This document shows positions 28,985-41,910 of a DNA stretch of 64,000 nucleotides, piece after piece. Position numbers and translations under genes: made by a program. Position 1 is the first letter of the stretch. Every line of letters starts with the position of its first letter. The notes under the pieces were generated by a model. That model was not told the origin of the DNA, searched no databases, and saw only the letters and a program-made list of their open reading frames with translations. This stretch comes from Lepidonotus clava (Eukaryota; Annelida; Polychaeta; Phyllodocida; Polynoidae): contig OW387147.1 in the NCBI GenBank assembly GCA_936440205.1, forward strand, positions 28,917,629 through 28,981,628. The letters run 5' to 3'.

Positions 28985-29298
28985 AGGGAACCAACCACAC
29001 AGGGAAAACAGGGAAAATGGCAAAAATAGATTCCCTGGCAGAGAAAACACAGGGAATTTGTAAATTTTTCCAAGACACAGGGGAAACACAGGGAATTTCA
29101 TTTGGCCAGGTGCTGATATTCCTTATTCTCAAGATATTAGGGATTCAACTTTTTGTTGTTGGGTTGTCCAATTTTTTTCTGCACACAGAGGCTTTTAAAA
29201 TTGAACAACTTGCTGAATATGACACAGTGAAAAATTGCTGCTGGACAGGGAAATCTCAGGGAAAACACATTTGAAAATCAAACTTTGGTTGGTACCCA
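28985..29298 (-). mobile_element. hAT-like MITE, copy 4, just 3' of the CCDC177-like gene
   Basis: Reverse orientation: AGGGAACCAACC start and GGTTGGTACCC end, with the interior of the family (CACAGGGAAAACAGGGAAAA). It begins 24 bp after the stop codon and may lie in the 3' UTR. Confidence 0.78.
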
Positions 29299-29749
29299 GT
29301 TTTATGCATATAAATTTATGAAAATTAGATTATCGAGTCAAGAATAATCCAAATTTGGTAGTATGTATTCTAAACACCAGGTGGCGACAGGGTCCCAACA
29401 TCTCCCGGGACCTCCTTCTGTGGAGGGTCAAACTCTTACTAAACTGTTTCTCTGAGGTAAACTGAACTGCTGATGCGTGAATACATAGCAGTCGTGGCAG
29501 TACTGCGCTATTCACTAGTTTGACGGCAAATATTAATAATTACTGCACTCTACCATGAATAACAATCAAAATGACAGTTATGATAAACCCAATTTAAGTG
29601 ATATCCAAGAAAAAACAAGTATGCACGGGCAGATACATGATTTCCAAAAGGGGGTTGGTCAGCACATATATAGGCTAAGTACTAAAACAGCACACATATA
29701 TATATGAGGTTTTCCCCTCCTTCTGTATTTTAGGGGTCCACCGAAATGG

Positions 29750-29792
29750 GGAGCGGGGGGGGGGGGGGCAGGAACCCTTGGATCCGCCCCTG
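29750..29792. mobile_element. Right end of a CAGGGGCGGATCC-family MITE next to a G run
   Basis: TTGGATCCGCCCCTG closes the element, as in the copy at 3273-3425. A run of about 15 G precedes it. The left end was not found. Confidence 0.5.
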
Positions 29793-31611
29793 ATATGTTA
29801 CTTAAGAGATAGAGGAAAGCACCTACGTTTCCGCTGTCGATAAGCATAGGAAAAACTTCGAAACTGAAAGCCGTTCAATAGCCCATTTAAGCAAATATTG
29901 GCTGCACGTTATTCCCTAACACCCCCTGTTTATCCATGAATCTTACTCAATATTAAATTTGGCATCTTGAAAGGGTTGAATACTTATTTCCCTTATAGAT
30001 CATTTACGGTTTTATTGAATGCCGGTAGAGTTTCTTTTTATCAGTTCGTTCGATTTAAGACTTGCGTTAAATCCAGGTGGGTTATTGATACCCGGGTCCT
30101 GGTCTCTGCTTGGGTATGTTTAGGAAAATATGTGGGCATTTGTGACAGTACCTTGAGTCTGTCAGTGACAAATATTGGGAGGAGGGATTTGGCCGCCCCC
30201 GGAGTCGGCCACATAAAGGACCTTTTGATACAAACCATTTATCCCATCCAAACACAAATTCCGCGCTTCTACCGAGTTTAAATCCACATATGAAATAAAC
30301 ACTCAGTGCAGGGCGTTGGGAAGGAAAGAAACATATGAAAATTATAGGTCTGGTACTGTTATCAGAGGGCCATCTAGATTTATTTTCGCATGTTATTGCT
30401 TTAAGTTGAATCAAATTTGAAATTATGTTACATATTCAGCATACCTTCATAAAGATATATAATTCAGGTTCGCTGACTTGACGTTAAGTCAAAAGATTGA
30501 AGAAATATATGCACACTTCTGAAAAGTCCGTGCACTTCAATACTACAAAGAATGAAAAAAGAACCAACATATGACGGTACAAAAAAAAGTGTGTCCAGTG
30601 GCCCGTAACGGACTTGTATAGGTCCTTTCTGGGTTGACTCAAATGAGCAAAGTCTACGAAGGATAACATTCCAAAATGCTGGGTTTTCTCTACTATGTAT
30701 ATTGCTTTGCCCCAGAAAAGTCATTCGGCTACTTGGGCTTGGATAACTGCATTGTAAGCTCTGGTTCGTCATTTGGAGAGTGTGGCAGGTCTGAAAGATT
30801 CGCGCCAACTGTGGTATATCTCTGCTGTGTGAATCAGACACGGAATATTCTATTACTCTATATGAAGGTTCCCCTATATATCTTTTGCCGGCTTTTTTTT
30901 GCACCAGAAGTACTAAAGCACATAACAATGAGTTATCAATCCGCGACTTATTTGTCTGTATTTTGATATTATTTAACCAACTAAGACTCTTAGTAGGTAA
31001 ACCATTGGTATTTGACGGTCCTTTGGTATACGAGGACAGTCTCCAGACTTAAGCATTTACATGATTGTATATCATATCACGACCCTCTGATAGATTAGGC
31101 ACTTGCGCATGATGTATAACTGTCAATCCCAAGTGTCAAATAAGATCGATCGCTTTCATTAAGTCAGCTGTGGTATACATGTATTGGGTCTAATGTGACA
31201 GAATCCATTAGTGTGATTGAAGATGCCCAAATATTACACTATCGCTGTTTCACTTACTTTTACCCCATATGATATATAGCAAGGTCATTTACGTGGATTG
31301 ATTCTATGATATATTCCAGTGACATGTTTTATAATGGTCTATTGTATCATGAAACCTAATTCATTTACATAAACATGAAAAGGACCTTATCCGTAAACAC
31401 TTACTACGTGATTTCATATTCAGAAAAGACATTTCAAATGCAAAGCGAAGAACTTCTGAGTTTTAAGAGACCCTCGGTCAAAACTACACCAGACTATGTC
31501 AATCGCAGTCCAGGACAACTGTAGGTTTCCTATACAAGAATAAAAGTCTAAATGAAACTAGTACCTCTGGGAATTTAAGGATTAATCGGTGGTATATAGT
31601 TGCTAAATTAT

Positions 31612-32129
31612 CTGAGATGCCATTTTTCCTACTTTTGTAGGATTTCCTACTTTTTCAAAAAAAAGGAAAAATTGTTAAATCCCTACATCTTTCTTTTGAA
31701 TACTCATTGCCCTATTGCTTAAGTCAATTATAAGCTTAAAATTTGATCTGGAATGGATTAGAATGGTATTCCTCCATTTCCTACTTTTTGTAGGAACTCT
31801 CCTGTACACAGTATAATATGATCTTCCTACTAGAAAAGTAGGAATTAGTTCAGCCTTTGTGCCACCAGGGATACAGAAAACTAAGTCTCTAGTATACCCC
31901 TAATTGCAAAATAGAGGACTACTCTGATTAGGAAACCAGCATAGCCATATTAACAGTTCCTACACAAAAGTAGGAAACTTGAGATTGTATTTGTTCAGAT
32001 AATATTTTGCCTCCAACTGAACTTCCAAACACCAGTGGCATGTATAATGTTGTTATAAGCTATTAACTTCTGCAAATTCAAACATTTACATATTTTCTAC
32101 ATTTTGATGGTCGGGGAGTGGCATCTCTG
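31612..32129. mobile_element. 518-bp MITE with 6-bp target duplication AATTAT
   Basis: Ends CTGAGATGCC and GGCATCTCTG are inverted (one mismatch). AATTAT flanks both sides (31606-31611, 32130-32135). The interior carries several short palindromes of the type TCCTACTTTTTGTAGGA in both orientations. No coding capacity. Confidence 0.75.
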
Positions 32130-34439
32130 AATTATACAAAACCATAACTCAGTTCCAACGAACAGTACGAAAATACAAAACTACTGTTACTGATGGAATA
32201 AAGAAAAACGTTGACAGTTCTACACCCTATCACACTGGAGCTGCCCTGGGACTCCACACACGTTTTCATGACCATGTACTCGTTGTGACCTAAATCGCGA
32301 CATGCACGCTATATGCGGACAAAAAAGTGTGCATCAAAGAACACTTAATTACAACTCCAATCAAATCTCTGCACGCAGGTCATACGTGGACGTGAAATAC
32401 CAGGCACGTGATTTTGTCATAATGCAGTCATGTACTTAATTAACCTCTCCATTTCTCGGAAGATATTTTTGATCTTAAGTAAGACTACATTACTATTTTA
32501 TCTCTGATGTCATGCTCCCAGTTCTCATGATGATAATTTCCAACCTCTTGCCCCCCCCCCCCCCCCCAACATGAAAAAAAGTAGTTTAAAAATGTGTGTT
32601 TGTGTTTTTTATCAACTGTAGAGTTCAGTAACCCAGCAAAAATAATCAAGGAGGGACCGATTATTCTTTTAGTTAAAATTCATTGACATGGTCCATGCAC
32701 TTTGTTACCTCGATCTTACCTTACCTCAGTCTGGACTGATATCTTACACAGTGTCCTACGGCGTGGGTGACAGACCTGGCGCCGGGGGTCCGGTTTCTAC
32801 TGACGGAATGTCCCCCTGCACCTCCGCCCGCCCTGACCCCCTGTTTGGGTTGTCAGTTAATCTGTGACTTAAACCCGAGATTAAAGCAAGACACAAATAA
32901 CAGATACACGACGCAATCAGACAGACAGGCTGTAGGTATGTGACATAGCGAATGCTTCCTGCATATCAATTCCCCACAGTGTTGTACATATCTTTTATTT
33001 CTGTTACCAGTTTACTACAATTTCTTTCTTTTTTTTTCGAAAAATATCTGGGATATTAAGAATAGAGTTCATAAGATTGTGCACGTTCCTATTGAAGAAG
33101 GGTGGTATCTATAATCTAAGTTTTTACGTCATTAAGTCTGAGCAGTGTTGAATAGACTATGTTGAAAATCCAGGCAGTGACGTCATAAGCGGGACATGAT
33201 TCAGCAAACCAGAGAGTCTGAAACTCGTGTGATTTTAACCGGAACTTGTGGGGAAGTCGATGTAGATTGATATAAAATGTATATAAGTATTAAGAAAAAA
33301 TAAATAACGTATTTCAGCTCAAACAAGCCACATTGAAAACAACGAAGTGTAACCCGCCTCTGCCCTACTGATCTAGGTACACTAACATCCTGAGGGAAAA
33401 CAAATCCAAGCTAGGTGGTAAATACCTGAAATTGCTTGAATATCCATATGAATTCAACCTCTGCCTTCTTGGATTAGCTTGAATCTTGTTGGACTTTAAT
33501 AAGAGCTTGGATTTCAAGGAAATTCGTGTTATTTCAGCAAAACAAAAATTCTATGTTCTTGGAATAAATTGGACTTTAGACTTCAGTATTTTTCTTAAAG
33601 TCCAAGGTGATTGGATAAGCTTGCACGTTTATTCTAGACAGGATGAATGATCTTGAATTTCCTTGGACTTTCTTAGACATGAGTACAGACCAATTTTAGC
33701 CTAGTTAATCCAAGGTTATTCAATCTATTTCAAGGATTGTTCTATTCTCATTCTTGGTCACATGACCCTGAGATTTGAAGTATTTTGGAGGGAAAAGGGC
33801 AGCCATATTGAAAATCTAGTGAGCTGAAGAGATGCATGATGAGGGAGTATGAAGAATCACAGGATATACAAGCATGTGTATATGAATATTCCCATGTCTG
33901 GCACTCGGAGAATATGTGAGGAAAAGGAACTCCTTCTCATGGGTACGTTATTCCAAGATTTAAAGATTCTGGCGCTGTTTTTGTCAATTAAATGTGGATT
34001 GCTAATACACACTGTATAAACTAAAGGACCGCTGGCAGAGCAGAGGGTGTTTTACCTCTCACCCTCAGATACCAAAACAAAGATTTCCCGACCTGTCAGC
34101 TTGTCATATGCAGAAAGGGAATGCAGGCTGTTGTTACAAATAGTTTACGGACTTCTAATAGATATATGCTTACAAAATAAAGTATTTGATTTAGTGTAGG
34201 TTATTTCATAATGGTGAATGAAAGCACATAAATTCGAATAGTCCCTCCTTTGGGAGTGTGAGTTTTAATGTTTTGAAATTTGAAACTGTGTACGTTCATG
34301 TAACTCTATTAAGAATATCTGTACTGTGTACAATCAGTATTTCTTTGTCAAATATAGCATAGCAGTCTGTTAAAAACTAGAGTAAGGAGGGCAGTGACGG
34401 TTGTAGGGGAGCAGCGAAAGTCATACTTACAGCATGTTT

Positions 34440-34730
34440 TTTCAAGAAAATCCAACCTACCATGAAACTACAAGAACATTCAAGTAAATCTAAGCTGTGC
34501 CTGCCAAAGCTTGAATTTCTATGGATGTTCTTGAATATTCAAGCGGCCAATACCAGCAAGTTATTTCAACAGAATCCAAGCTCCAATGGAAATGCTAGAA
34601 AATTCAAGTAAATCCGAGCTGTGCCTGGCATAGGTTGAATTTTCATGAATGTTCTTGAATATTCAAGCGGCCAATACCAGCAAGATATTCCAAGAAAATG
34701 CAAGAGTCCTAGTAGGTTGAAATAAGTTGA
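34440..34730. repeat. Tandem repeat, period about 124 bp, about 2.3 units
   Basis: CTTGAATATTCAAGCGGCCA and CAATACCAGCAAG recur 124 bp apart; CAAGTAAATC starts units at 34481 and 34605. The surrounding 33.4-34.8 kb is full of TTCAAG/CTTGAA and TCCAAG/CTTGGA words. Confidence 0.8.
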
Positions 34731-36021
34731 ATATTCAAGGATATTCATGACCAAAAAAGCTGGGATTTTCAAGAAATTTCAACCCATATTTTGCTACAGG
34801 AATTTGCAGTGTCGTCTGCTTAAAAACCATGAAAATGATTCAAAGTTTTGTAAACGCCTAGCCTTCTGTCAGCGTGCATGCATGTGCTCAAGAAATATGG
34901 AGTTGGACGGGATTCTGGGGCCTCAAGAGAGTTCAGGGTCTTGAGAGTTTTCATGGACTGTAGGGGATTTCATATGATGGGGCTCAAGGGATCTAAAATG
35001 TTCGAAAAGATGTAGAGAGTTGTCGGGAAATTAACCTGTTAACATTCCGACGTTATTTATTGCTCTGTAATTGTTAATGTCTCAGAGGATTGAGTTTGCT
35101 GCTGGGCTGCCCTCAACGCACCTTCCCTGGGCCCACATTCAGTCAGGGCCACCCTCACATTGGCAGCTAGGTGCTCGAGTCGCTTTAGCGTCCTTATAAG
35201 GTCTTGTCTAAGACCCATTCTTTAGTGTGCATTTTAATCATGTGCTATATTTCCCCAAGTATAAGTCAACAATAGGTAGATGTTAACAGTCGAGCACGAA
35301 AGAGGACACTGATTTATTTGGGGATAACATGCCGCCTCTTATAGGTTGCAGATTGATGGTGATTGGTTAAGAACACTTCACATGACATTACCCCATAAAT
35401 TGCATATTTTGAGTCAAATATTCCTATAATTTCAGTTACTTTTCGAGTACTTACATAGTTCGAGTTACTTTTTGAATACTTAGAAGATCTTTTGAAGGTC
35501 TTGTAAATTGTATAAGTTAGGTTTAATCATATTTGTATAAAATTTACTGTCAAATTGCACTGATTTTAAACTCTTGTCATCGTCTGACAGTTTACAAAGT
35601 GCCCGGGTTATTTGTACCTCTACCTTAGTTACATAACAAAAATACCACTGATCTTAAAGTGGTCATCTCAAAGTGGCATCGCTATGTCAACCCTTCTGCA
35701 GCTTAATGCTACTTCAGTCTGTCCAAAAGTAGCTGAGAATAACGCGACCAGTCCAACAGGGGCAGGACATTATATTTCAATCGTTGGGCGAAAATAAACT
35801 TCAGAAACGGGAGAAAATAAACTTCAGAAACGTCTGGGGTTCGACCTCCCACTAGTGCATGACCACGAAGTCACTTCACAGATCGAGTCACCCAAAGACG
35901 GAACCAAACACAAAATTGTTCTCACCCTAGTGTAACCTATGCCGAAAAAGATGTACGACCATAAAACAAGCAAAAGGACAAAACTTGCACAGGTTCGCCA
36001 CCTTGTCACTTACAAGATCAC

Positions 36022-36213
36022 ATTCTAGCTATTGGCCAATCTTAATTATTATTCATGCTTGACTGGTTTGATCAAACAAGCCACCAAGGGAACGATCACG
36101 GTCTGAGGTCCAAAGAAGCACCTTATAAGCATTTATTCCTTCATACTTCCTACTGCTTTATGGTTAAACCAGTCAAGCATGAATAATAATTAAAATTGGC
36201 CAATAATTAGAAT
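36022..36213. mobile_element. 192-bp inverted-repeat element with 48-bp arms
   Basis: Arms 36022-36069 and 36166-36213 are inverted copies differing at about three positions (AAACCAGTCAAGCATGAATA at the inner end). The spacer is 96 bp. It is a foldback-type MITE or an extruding palindrome. No target duplication seen. Confidence 0.8.
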
Positions 36214-36452
36214 GGTCAGTCCAGACGTCATGCATCTCGGAAGTGAAAGCATGTATATAAAAGAAAAAAACAAAAGAAAACAAAACACCGCCCAGAGAAC
36301 ACCAATGGTCAAGCCCTGGTGGCCAGCAGCAGCTGACGTTGGGGCAGAGCGGACCCCTTTAAAAGGTACACGGTTTGTGGCCGTGCTCCTGCCACCCCAC
36401 GGCCGACACAAGGACCCATTCACCCAGACCCGACCTGTAATCCCCACCGGAG

Positions 36453-36644
36453 GACGCGGGCCCACATCCCTCCACTCCGTCTGGATCCGTCACCAGACCC
36501 GCATCGGGGCACCTGGAGGAGGAGGAGCTGGAGGAGGCTGTGATTGGGACACCGGGCGTACATTACGTGCGGCCTCACGCGCATCTCCTAGTGAGGTTCG
36601 TGTGGGATATAGGAGTAGTCACCAACAAGCGTCGCAGTCAAACG
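36453..36644 (+). other. Exon-like open stretch, unidentified
   Basis: Sixty-four codons between a possible AG acceptor and donor GTGAGA. It contains HLEEEELEEAVIGTPGVHYV and RPHAHLLVRFVWDIGVVTNK in a GC-rich patch (36290-36660). A second frame is also open over much of it, so coding status is unsure. I do not recognise the protein. It could be an exon of an unseen gene or a relic. Confidence 0.3.
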
Positions 36645-39223
36645 GTGAGAGGTGCAACAGCTGCAGAGGGACCAACATCACTTTGTATACTTTTTGTGAA
36701 GGGTATATATATAGGAAGAGGAATAACAGCACGTGAAAGGTTCCAAACTATTTATAGTATTATACTATATGCATCATGTGCTTGAAGCCGCAGGATATGA
36801 GCACACTGAGTGGATGACATTCATGGGGATTTATTTCTTTGGAATAACAACATCATGGATTTATGTCTATAGACACTCTTCCCCCGAAAATATTACATTC
36901 ACTAGGATAAATGGCAATGGTGTTAGAAAAACCTTAAACCTGATTTCACAGTTCGGGAGACAGGTACTACAAGATTTTATTTATTGTCCTATCGAAAATA
37001 TCTTCTTTTTTTTTAAAAAAGAATCACAACGTGCGCTTAGCATCCTTTCTACGTATAGTCGTTGCATGAGTTGGTACGATCCTCGAGACAAAATACGAAA
37101 AAGAAAGTAAAAGTTGTAAAATTTAATCAAAGAGCAGGATTGCGTGTATAAAACGAGGTATGCATTTTGATGGGTGGACCTCGAGGGTGAGGTAAAATGT
37201 TGAGGGAGGCTGTGGTCAGCGACTGGTCAATTGGTCAGCCAGACATTGTCCCCCTCCCTCACGGGACTCATTGTTGTCGGCGCTGACCACAAGAAAGGCG
37301 GGTTTCTCGTGTGACCAGTCATTATCACCAGACAATAGCCCCACCCCCGTTTTGTGGCGTGTTATTTGGTGCCCCGACAAGTGCCCTGTGTATAAGCCCC
37401 AGTCGGCCGGTGTAGGCCCAAACACCTGGGACACAGGTGAGATTATTACAGGGTGTTGGGGCCATTAGCCCACCTCCTGGTCAGTAATGGGCCAGGTCCC
37501 CGCCTCCGTGGGCAGCCCGCTGTAACCCTCAGAGTCACATGAGTGATAGTCAGTCGGCAGGAAGGCAGATCTGGATCTTTACTTCTTCAGCTTCAGATTT
37601 CAATACACATACCAGTTTCGCAATATATGAAATTTGGACCTTCTCGTTGGGCTGTGTGAGCAGCGTGAGGGCTTCCTTTAAATTCAACCAACGAATTGAG
37701 GAAATAACCTACAAGTTTTCTCAGAGTTAGAAGAAAACGTTATGGAAGTTGTAGAGTGAAAGTAGACTATAGGGACCATAAAAGCCTTATCAGAATTAGA
37801 CTTTTGTTACATATTTGTATAGGCCTGAAACAACCGCATATTTGGCCAAAGTCCCATTGAACAAAATGATAATTTATCATTATTGATTATAAAAATTCAA
37901 ATCCAACTCGCATTCCTGCATAGAGGTCGCGTGCAACCTTCTCCTATGTGTAAGAAGCCGGCTGGTGACCTTTGATTACCCCTCCCCATTACTGGAGCTG
38001 GGGGCATTGTGTGGGGGTCTTAATTTACACAGGTGGGGCACTGATGTAAGGTGCCCCACTAAACGTGGAGAAGGGCCCACCTGGTTACATCACGTCTCAG
38101 ACCGACCTAAGTGCCCCCTACAAAAGAAGTGTGGTTCATGAATTACCATTACCATTACGTCAGGGGAAATTACAGAAATCTTCCTAAGCATAAAGGAGGA
38201 AGACATCTATGTAGTTTCTCGACATGAATGTTGTATTAATTTCAGCCATAACTTCGATCGTACCAAACTCTAAGGATATAGTAAATTTTGATAAAATTAC
38301 TTTTGGTTAAAACCCAGGGTAAAGTCATTTTGCAATGATATTGTTACGAGTATTTCCATACACCTGTTGAAGGCCTTTTTATTTTACCTGACATCCCAGG
38401 TCACCATAGGATTAGGATCATCCTTAAATCCGGCCTCAGATCTCGTCATGCCCGAGACTTTAACGTGACTGACCTCAGCTTAGGTCAAGTGGATTTAGAG
38501 ATTAAGGAAAGACGGTGCATTAACCTATGGACCCATGGGACCAAGTGGTCGATTAATTAGAGCCGTTAATGTTTCCACTGCCCTGTATCTGTGACTTAAC
38601 TTGGGTAACCTGGAGTACAGTCATTCCCAAACAGCTGCACGGGGATCATAGGTCTATATACTTGAGCCCTTCTGATCCGACCAAATATCAGCATTATATA
38701 CGTTATTGACACATTTATCGGTATTTATGACGCTGGGAATTTGGCCCAATCTGCAGAGACGCGGCCTTGGATTAGGACTATTACCTACTGTGAGGACCTG
38801 CCCAAGGAGAAAACAGAAATATCATACTCATATAATCTACACATGTTTCTGTTTAATATATAATTGTTTGCAAAAACGAATGTACAAATGAGCAGCAGGT
38901 GACACCATTTGTATACATTCTACGGGTCCAACGGGTTGGAAAAATATAATGAATCAAGTTGTTCCATAAGGATTCGTACCTTGAACTGTTTGTCAAGAAA
39001 AGCGGAAAAGTTCATTTGGATATCGACACATAGGAAAACCATTGTGAAATAAATGGACGCATGTCTCAACCTTTGCATACAAATTATACAACATACTATA
39101 GGATTTCATAAAAGAAGACAGGGCGGGATACAATTATACGTACTGTATATGTATGCAAATTACTCAAGGAAACAGACTTCTGGAGGATAATTGAGCATCT
39201 GGAGGAGTTTGTAACCCACCACC

Positions 39224-39465
39224 ATGGGCCTGGAGAAGCAGGACAGCGCCATCTCCCTCTCCGGCGACGTGTCGCTGTCGGCCGAGCGGCTCGACCAGGC
39301 CGAGGGGCGAGCTGCTCCCCCGGCCAGCAGGGGGCGCACCACGTCTGAGGGCGGCGAGCTGCTTAGGAAGGACTCGGGTACTGACTGTGGCTTCCCACAC
39401 CTGACCCGGTCCCTGGAGGACCTGCCCGTCTTCACCCACCGACACGTCGAGTGCAGCCTCTGCAG
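39224..39465 (+). CDS. Candidate first coding exon A of an unidentified gene
   Basis: Eighty codons plus AG before donor GTAGGC. It starts in a good context (CACCATGG) with MGLEKQDSAISLSGDVSLSA and ends SLEDLPVFTHRHVECSLC. GC-rich against AT-rich flanks. The protein is Ser/Asp/Glu-rich, with DSGTD and a terminal C-x-x-C pair that might begin a zinc-binding site. I do not recognise the family. It ends with the same two bases and phase as exon B at 52830-53053, so both could splice to one downstream exon beyond the window. Confidence 0.6.
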
Positions 39466-41754
39466 GTAGGCTCAGTTTAAAATGTGTGCATCGTCCTTCA
39501 TGGATTCCCTGTTGGTTTTTTTTGTGTTTTTTTCCCCCAACATATCTATTGTTTTCCCAGTTTTCTACAGGTATGAAATAGTTCTGATCCTACCCATGAT
39601 TTTAAGAAAATTCCCAGCCTTAAGATATTTAAATAAACTCCCCTAAAGTAGGCCTACCATACGTTCATCTTTCTCATTGCCATCGATGCGGAAAATATTC
39701 AGCATTTTGCGTTTGCTTTTTGTGGGCTTTGTGCATGTATGCTAAATTATTCACACCTTGGTCAAGAAGGTTGAAAGACCTCCATGTTTCTGTTGTCTTT
39801 TTATATTGACGCCCATTTTATTCTCTGGCTCATGTGTGTCATATATAAAGATTAAACCAAATGTATTCAGTGAATTATTTCATTATAAATATGCTGTACG
39901 AACTCCGCCAAGTCCCCCGATATATGGCAGACAGTTCCCTTCAGTTTGATATTTGATCCTCCTTTTCAACAATTATATTCAATTGTGAAAATGGGGTGGG
40001 GTCTTTAAACACAACAATGCTTTTGTTGCCAAACCTATTCACATCGTCTTCAGTAAATCACAATCAGGTGAGGTTGACATCTTGATTCCCGACAAGGAAA
40101 CACCAAAGGCCTCTGGCAGTGCCTTATCAGTAGATTGGGCCTAACTGGGAGGGGCGTCAGGCCCACTTAGGCCTGGACCTTTTTGACTGCGCCCCACCTT
40201 TCACCGTTGTACTTATGGAGTGAATTATATTGTGGGCACGTTAAATGCTTGAAGGTATGCATCTCATCAAGATGAACGACTCCGGGGTTTTATTGGTATT
40301 ATTATTGTAGGAGACAGGCGTGCAGTGGGGTCGTGTGATAGTAAAGGTCACTGTCCACGTGGGCTTAATCCTGAGTCTGGATGAAATTGTCATACTTTAC
40401 CCGGACATAGCATACCACAGGATTATACCCTTGTCACACAATGGATCATACAGTGTATTTGTATAGGTCAGATTTTCTATTTTCAACGTTAGTCGGTAAT
40501 GTTGGCCAAGGGTTAAAAAAGAAAAAAAAAGGTGGGGGGGGGGGGGGGCACAAGATAAGCAGTCGGTCAGTCTATATCTAGTATACTTCTGATGGCAAAA
40601 ATACACAAACACACATACAACTCACAACTTCCAAGTGACTGTCATTGCACCATTTCACAATCGGGATTCTGAGTCAGTTCCTAGACAGCCTAAGCGTAAA
40701 AATAAATATCTGTATTTTTTTTTTCAAACACTTTATTCACCAGTCACGTATATTCAGTACAGTTCTTTTAATTGTCTTATGATTCTATCATATTATATTA
40801 ATCTGTTGTATTCAGACGATAAATCGTAATAGGCTATGAGTTAGTTATGAGAGCATGCGTTCCATAGACGTGATTTTTCTCCCCGAAGAGTATTCTTTTT
40901 GACGGGCGTAGCATTTAGACGAACGAACAGTACTATGCCTTGATAATACACATTTCATGATTTGGATTTAAAAGATAAAATAGTTTGGCAGAGACACCCA
41001 TAGTTCGCGCCGATTTATATGGGAGGCTGGGGGCTTGACTATATAGTACCTGTTAGCATAAACTAGCATCACCCCTCGGGGCTATGGACACAGGTGTGCC
41101 CGTCCATCCCCTATCACAGGTGTCCTTCTTAACACTCAGGTGAGCAAACCGTGTTGTCTTATGTAATAGAAAGGGTTAGGTAGGTAGGGAGATGGGGACG
41201 GTTGGGAAATAACAAACAATTCAATAGAAACTATGCCAACGTTCAATGGGTACTGAAAGTTCACAGTAATATTGATGAAAGTAAAAAGAATTAATGCCTC
41301 GTTTGTATATATATATACCGATTGTAGTGTACTTTAGTGTATGCTACGATATCATGGGCAAATTGTAAACTATTTAGGGTAATCGATAGGCTGAAGTATA
41401 AATAAACTATTCTCTTCGGAAAGTTCAATGAGGTGTGCATTAAAAGAATATTTAGTTCGGCCGTTCAAATAAGATATTCAGAAGTAGGCTTTATTGTGTT
41501 TTGCTCTTAAATCATTAGGCAATGGCCAGTCAATATATCAACTTTGACCCATTGCTGGGGGCTTGCACTAACCCTTGGAGCGATTGTATATTCTCTCCCT
41601 GTTCCCAAAGAAATTCTACACACCTATGGCGTTTCACCTTCCAATAAAGTCTTTAGACCTCTCGAATTTCCTTTCATCCACTTGGGCTCCGGATGTGATG
41701 GCATTTTCTTGTTGTGTGAGGATTTATCGCACATTTGTGTGTAAATATTTTGGC

Positions 41755-41910
41755 CCGTGACCAGGGTTTGGCCGCTGGAGGCGCTGCGGGCGCCGGGGGC
41801 CCTTCCGACCTGGGGGTCGTGACCCCCGGACCTCCTCAAGATGGCGGTCATGTCCCCGTGTGTAACTTGGCATCAAGGGGTGGCGTTGGCTGTATACTCT
41901 CTGCAACGTC
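41755..41910. other. GC-rich patch with a small hairpin
   Basis: About 155 bp of high GC in AT-rich DNA, open on several frames (Gly/Ala/Pro-rich). It includes the perfect stem GGGGGTC-GT-GACCCCC. No protein similarity recognised; it may be a CpG patch. Confidence 0.35.

Larger units (their letters stand above)
28962..39223. other. Intergenic stretch between the CCDC177-like gene and the 39.2-kb exon
   Basis: Mostly AT-rich DNA without recognisable genes. It contains MITEs (28985, 31612), a G-run element end (near 29792), a C run at 32551-32567, the self-similar block 33400-34790, the inverted repeat at 36022-36213 and an exon-like patch at 36453-36644. I see nothing in 37.1-39.1 kb. Confidence 0.6.

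Noticed and set aside
28975-29274. 99-codon plus-strand open frame after the CCDC177-like gene
   Set aside because: Lies wholly within hAT-like MITE copy 4; the same pseudo-protein appears in other copies.
35814-35835. GGTTCGACCTCC resembling a tRNA B box
   Set aside because: One base off the consensus spacing, and no A box or cloverleaf upstream.
39160-39445. Two long minus-strand open frames opposite first exon A
   Set aside because: They arise from the high GC of exon A. The plus strand has the better start context and donor.
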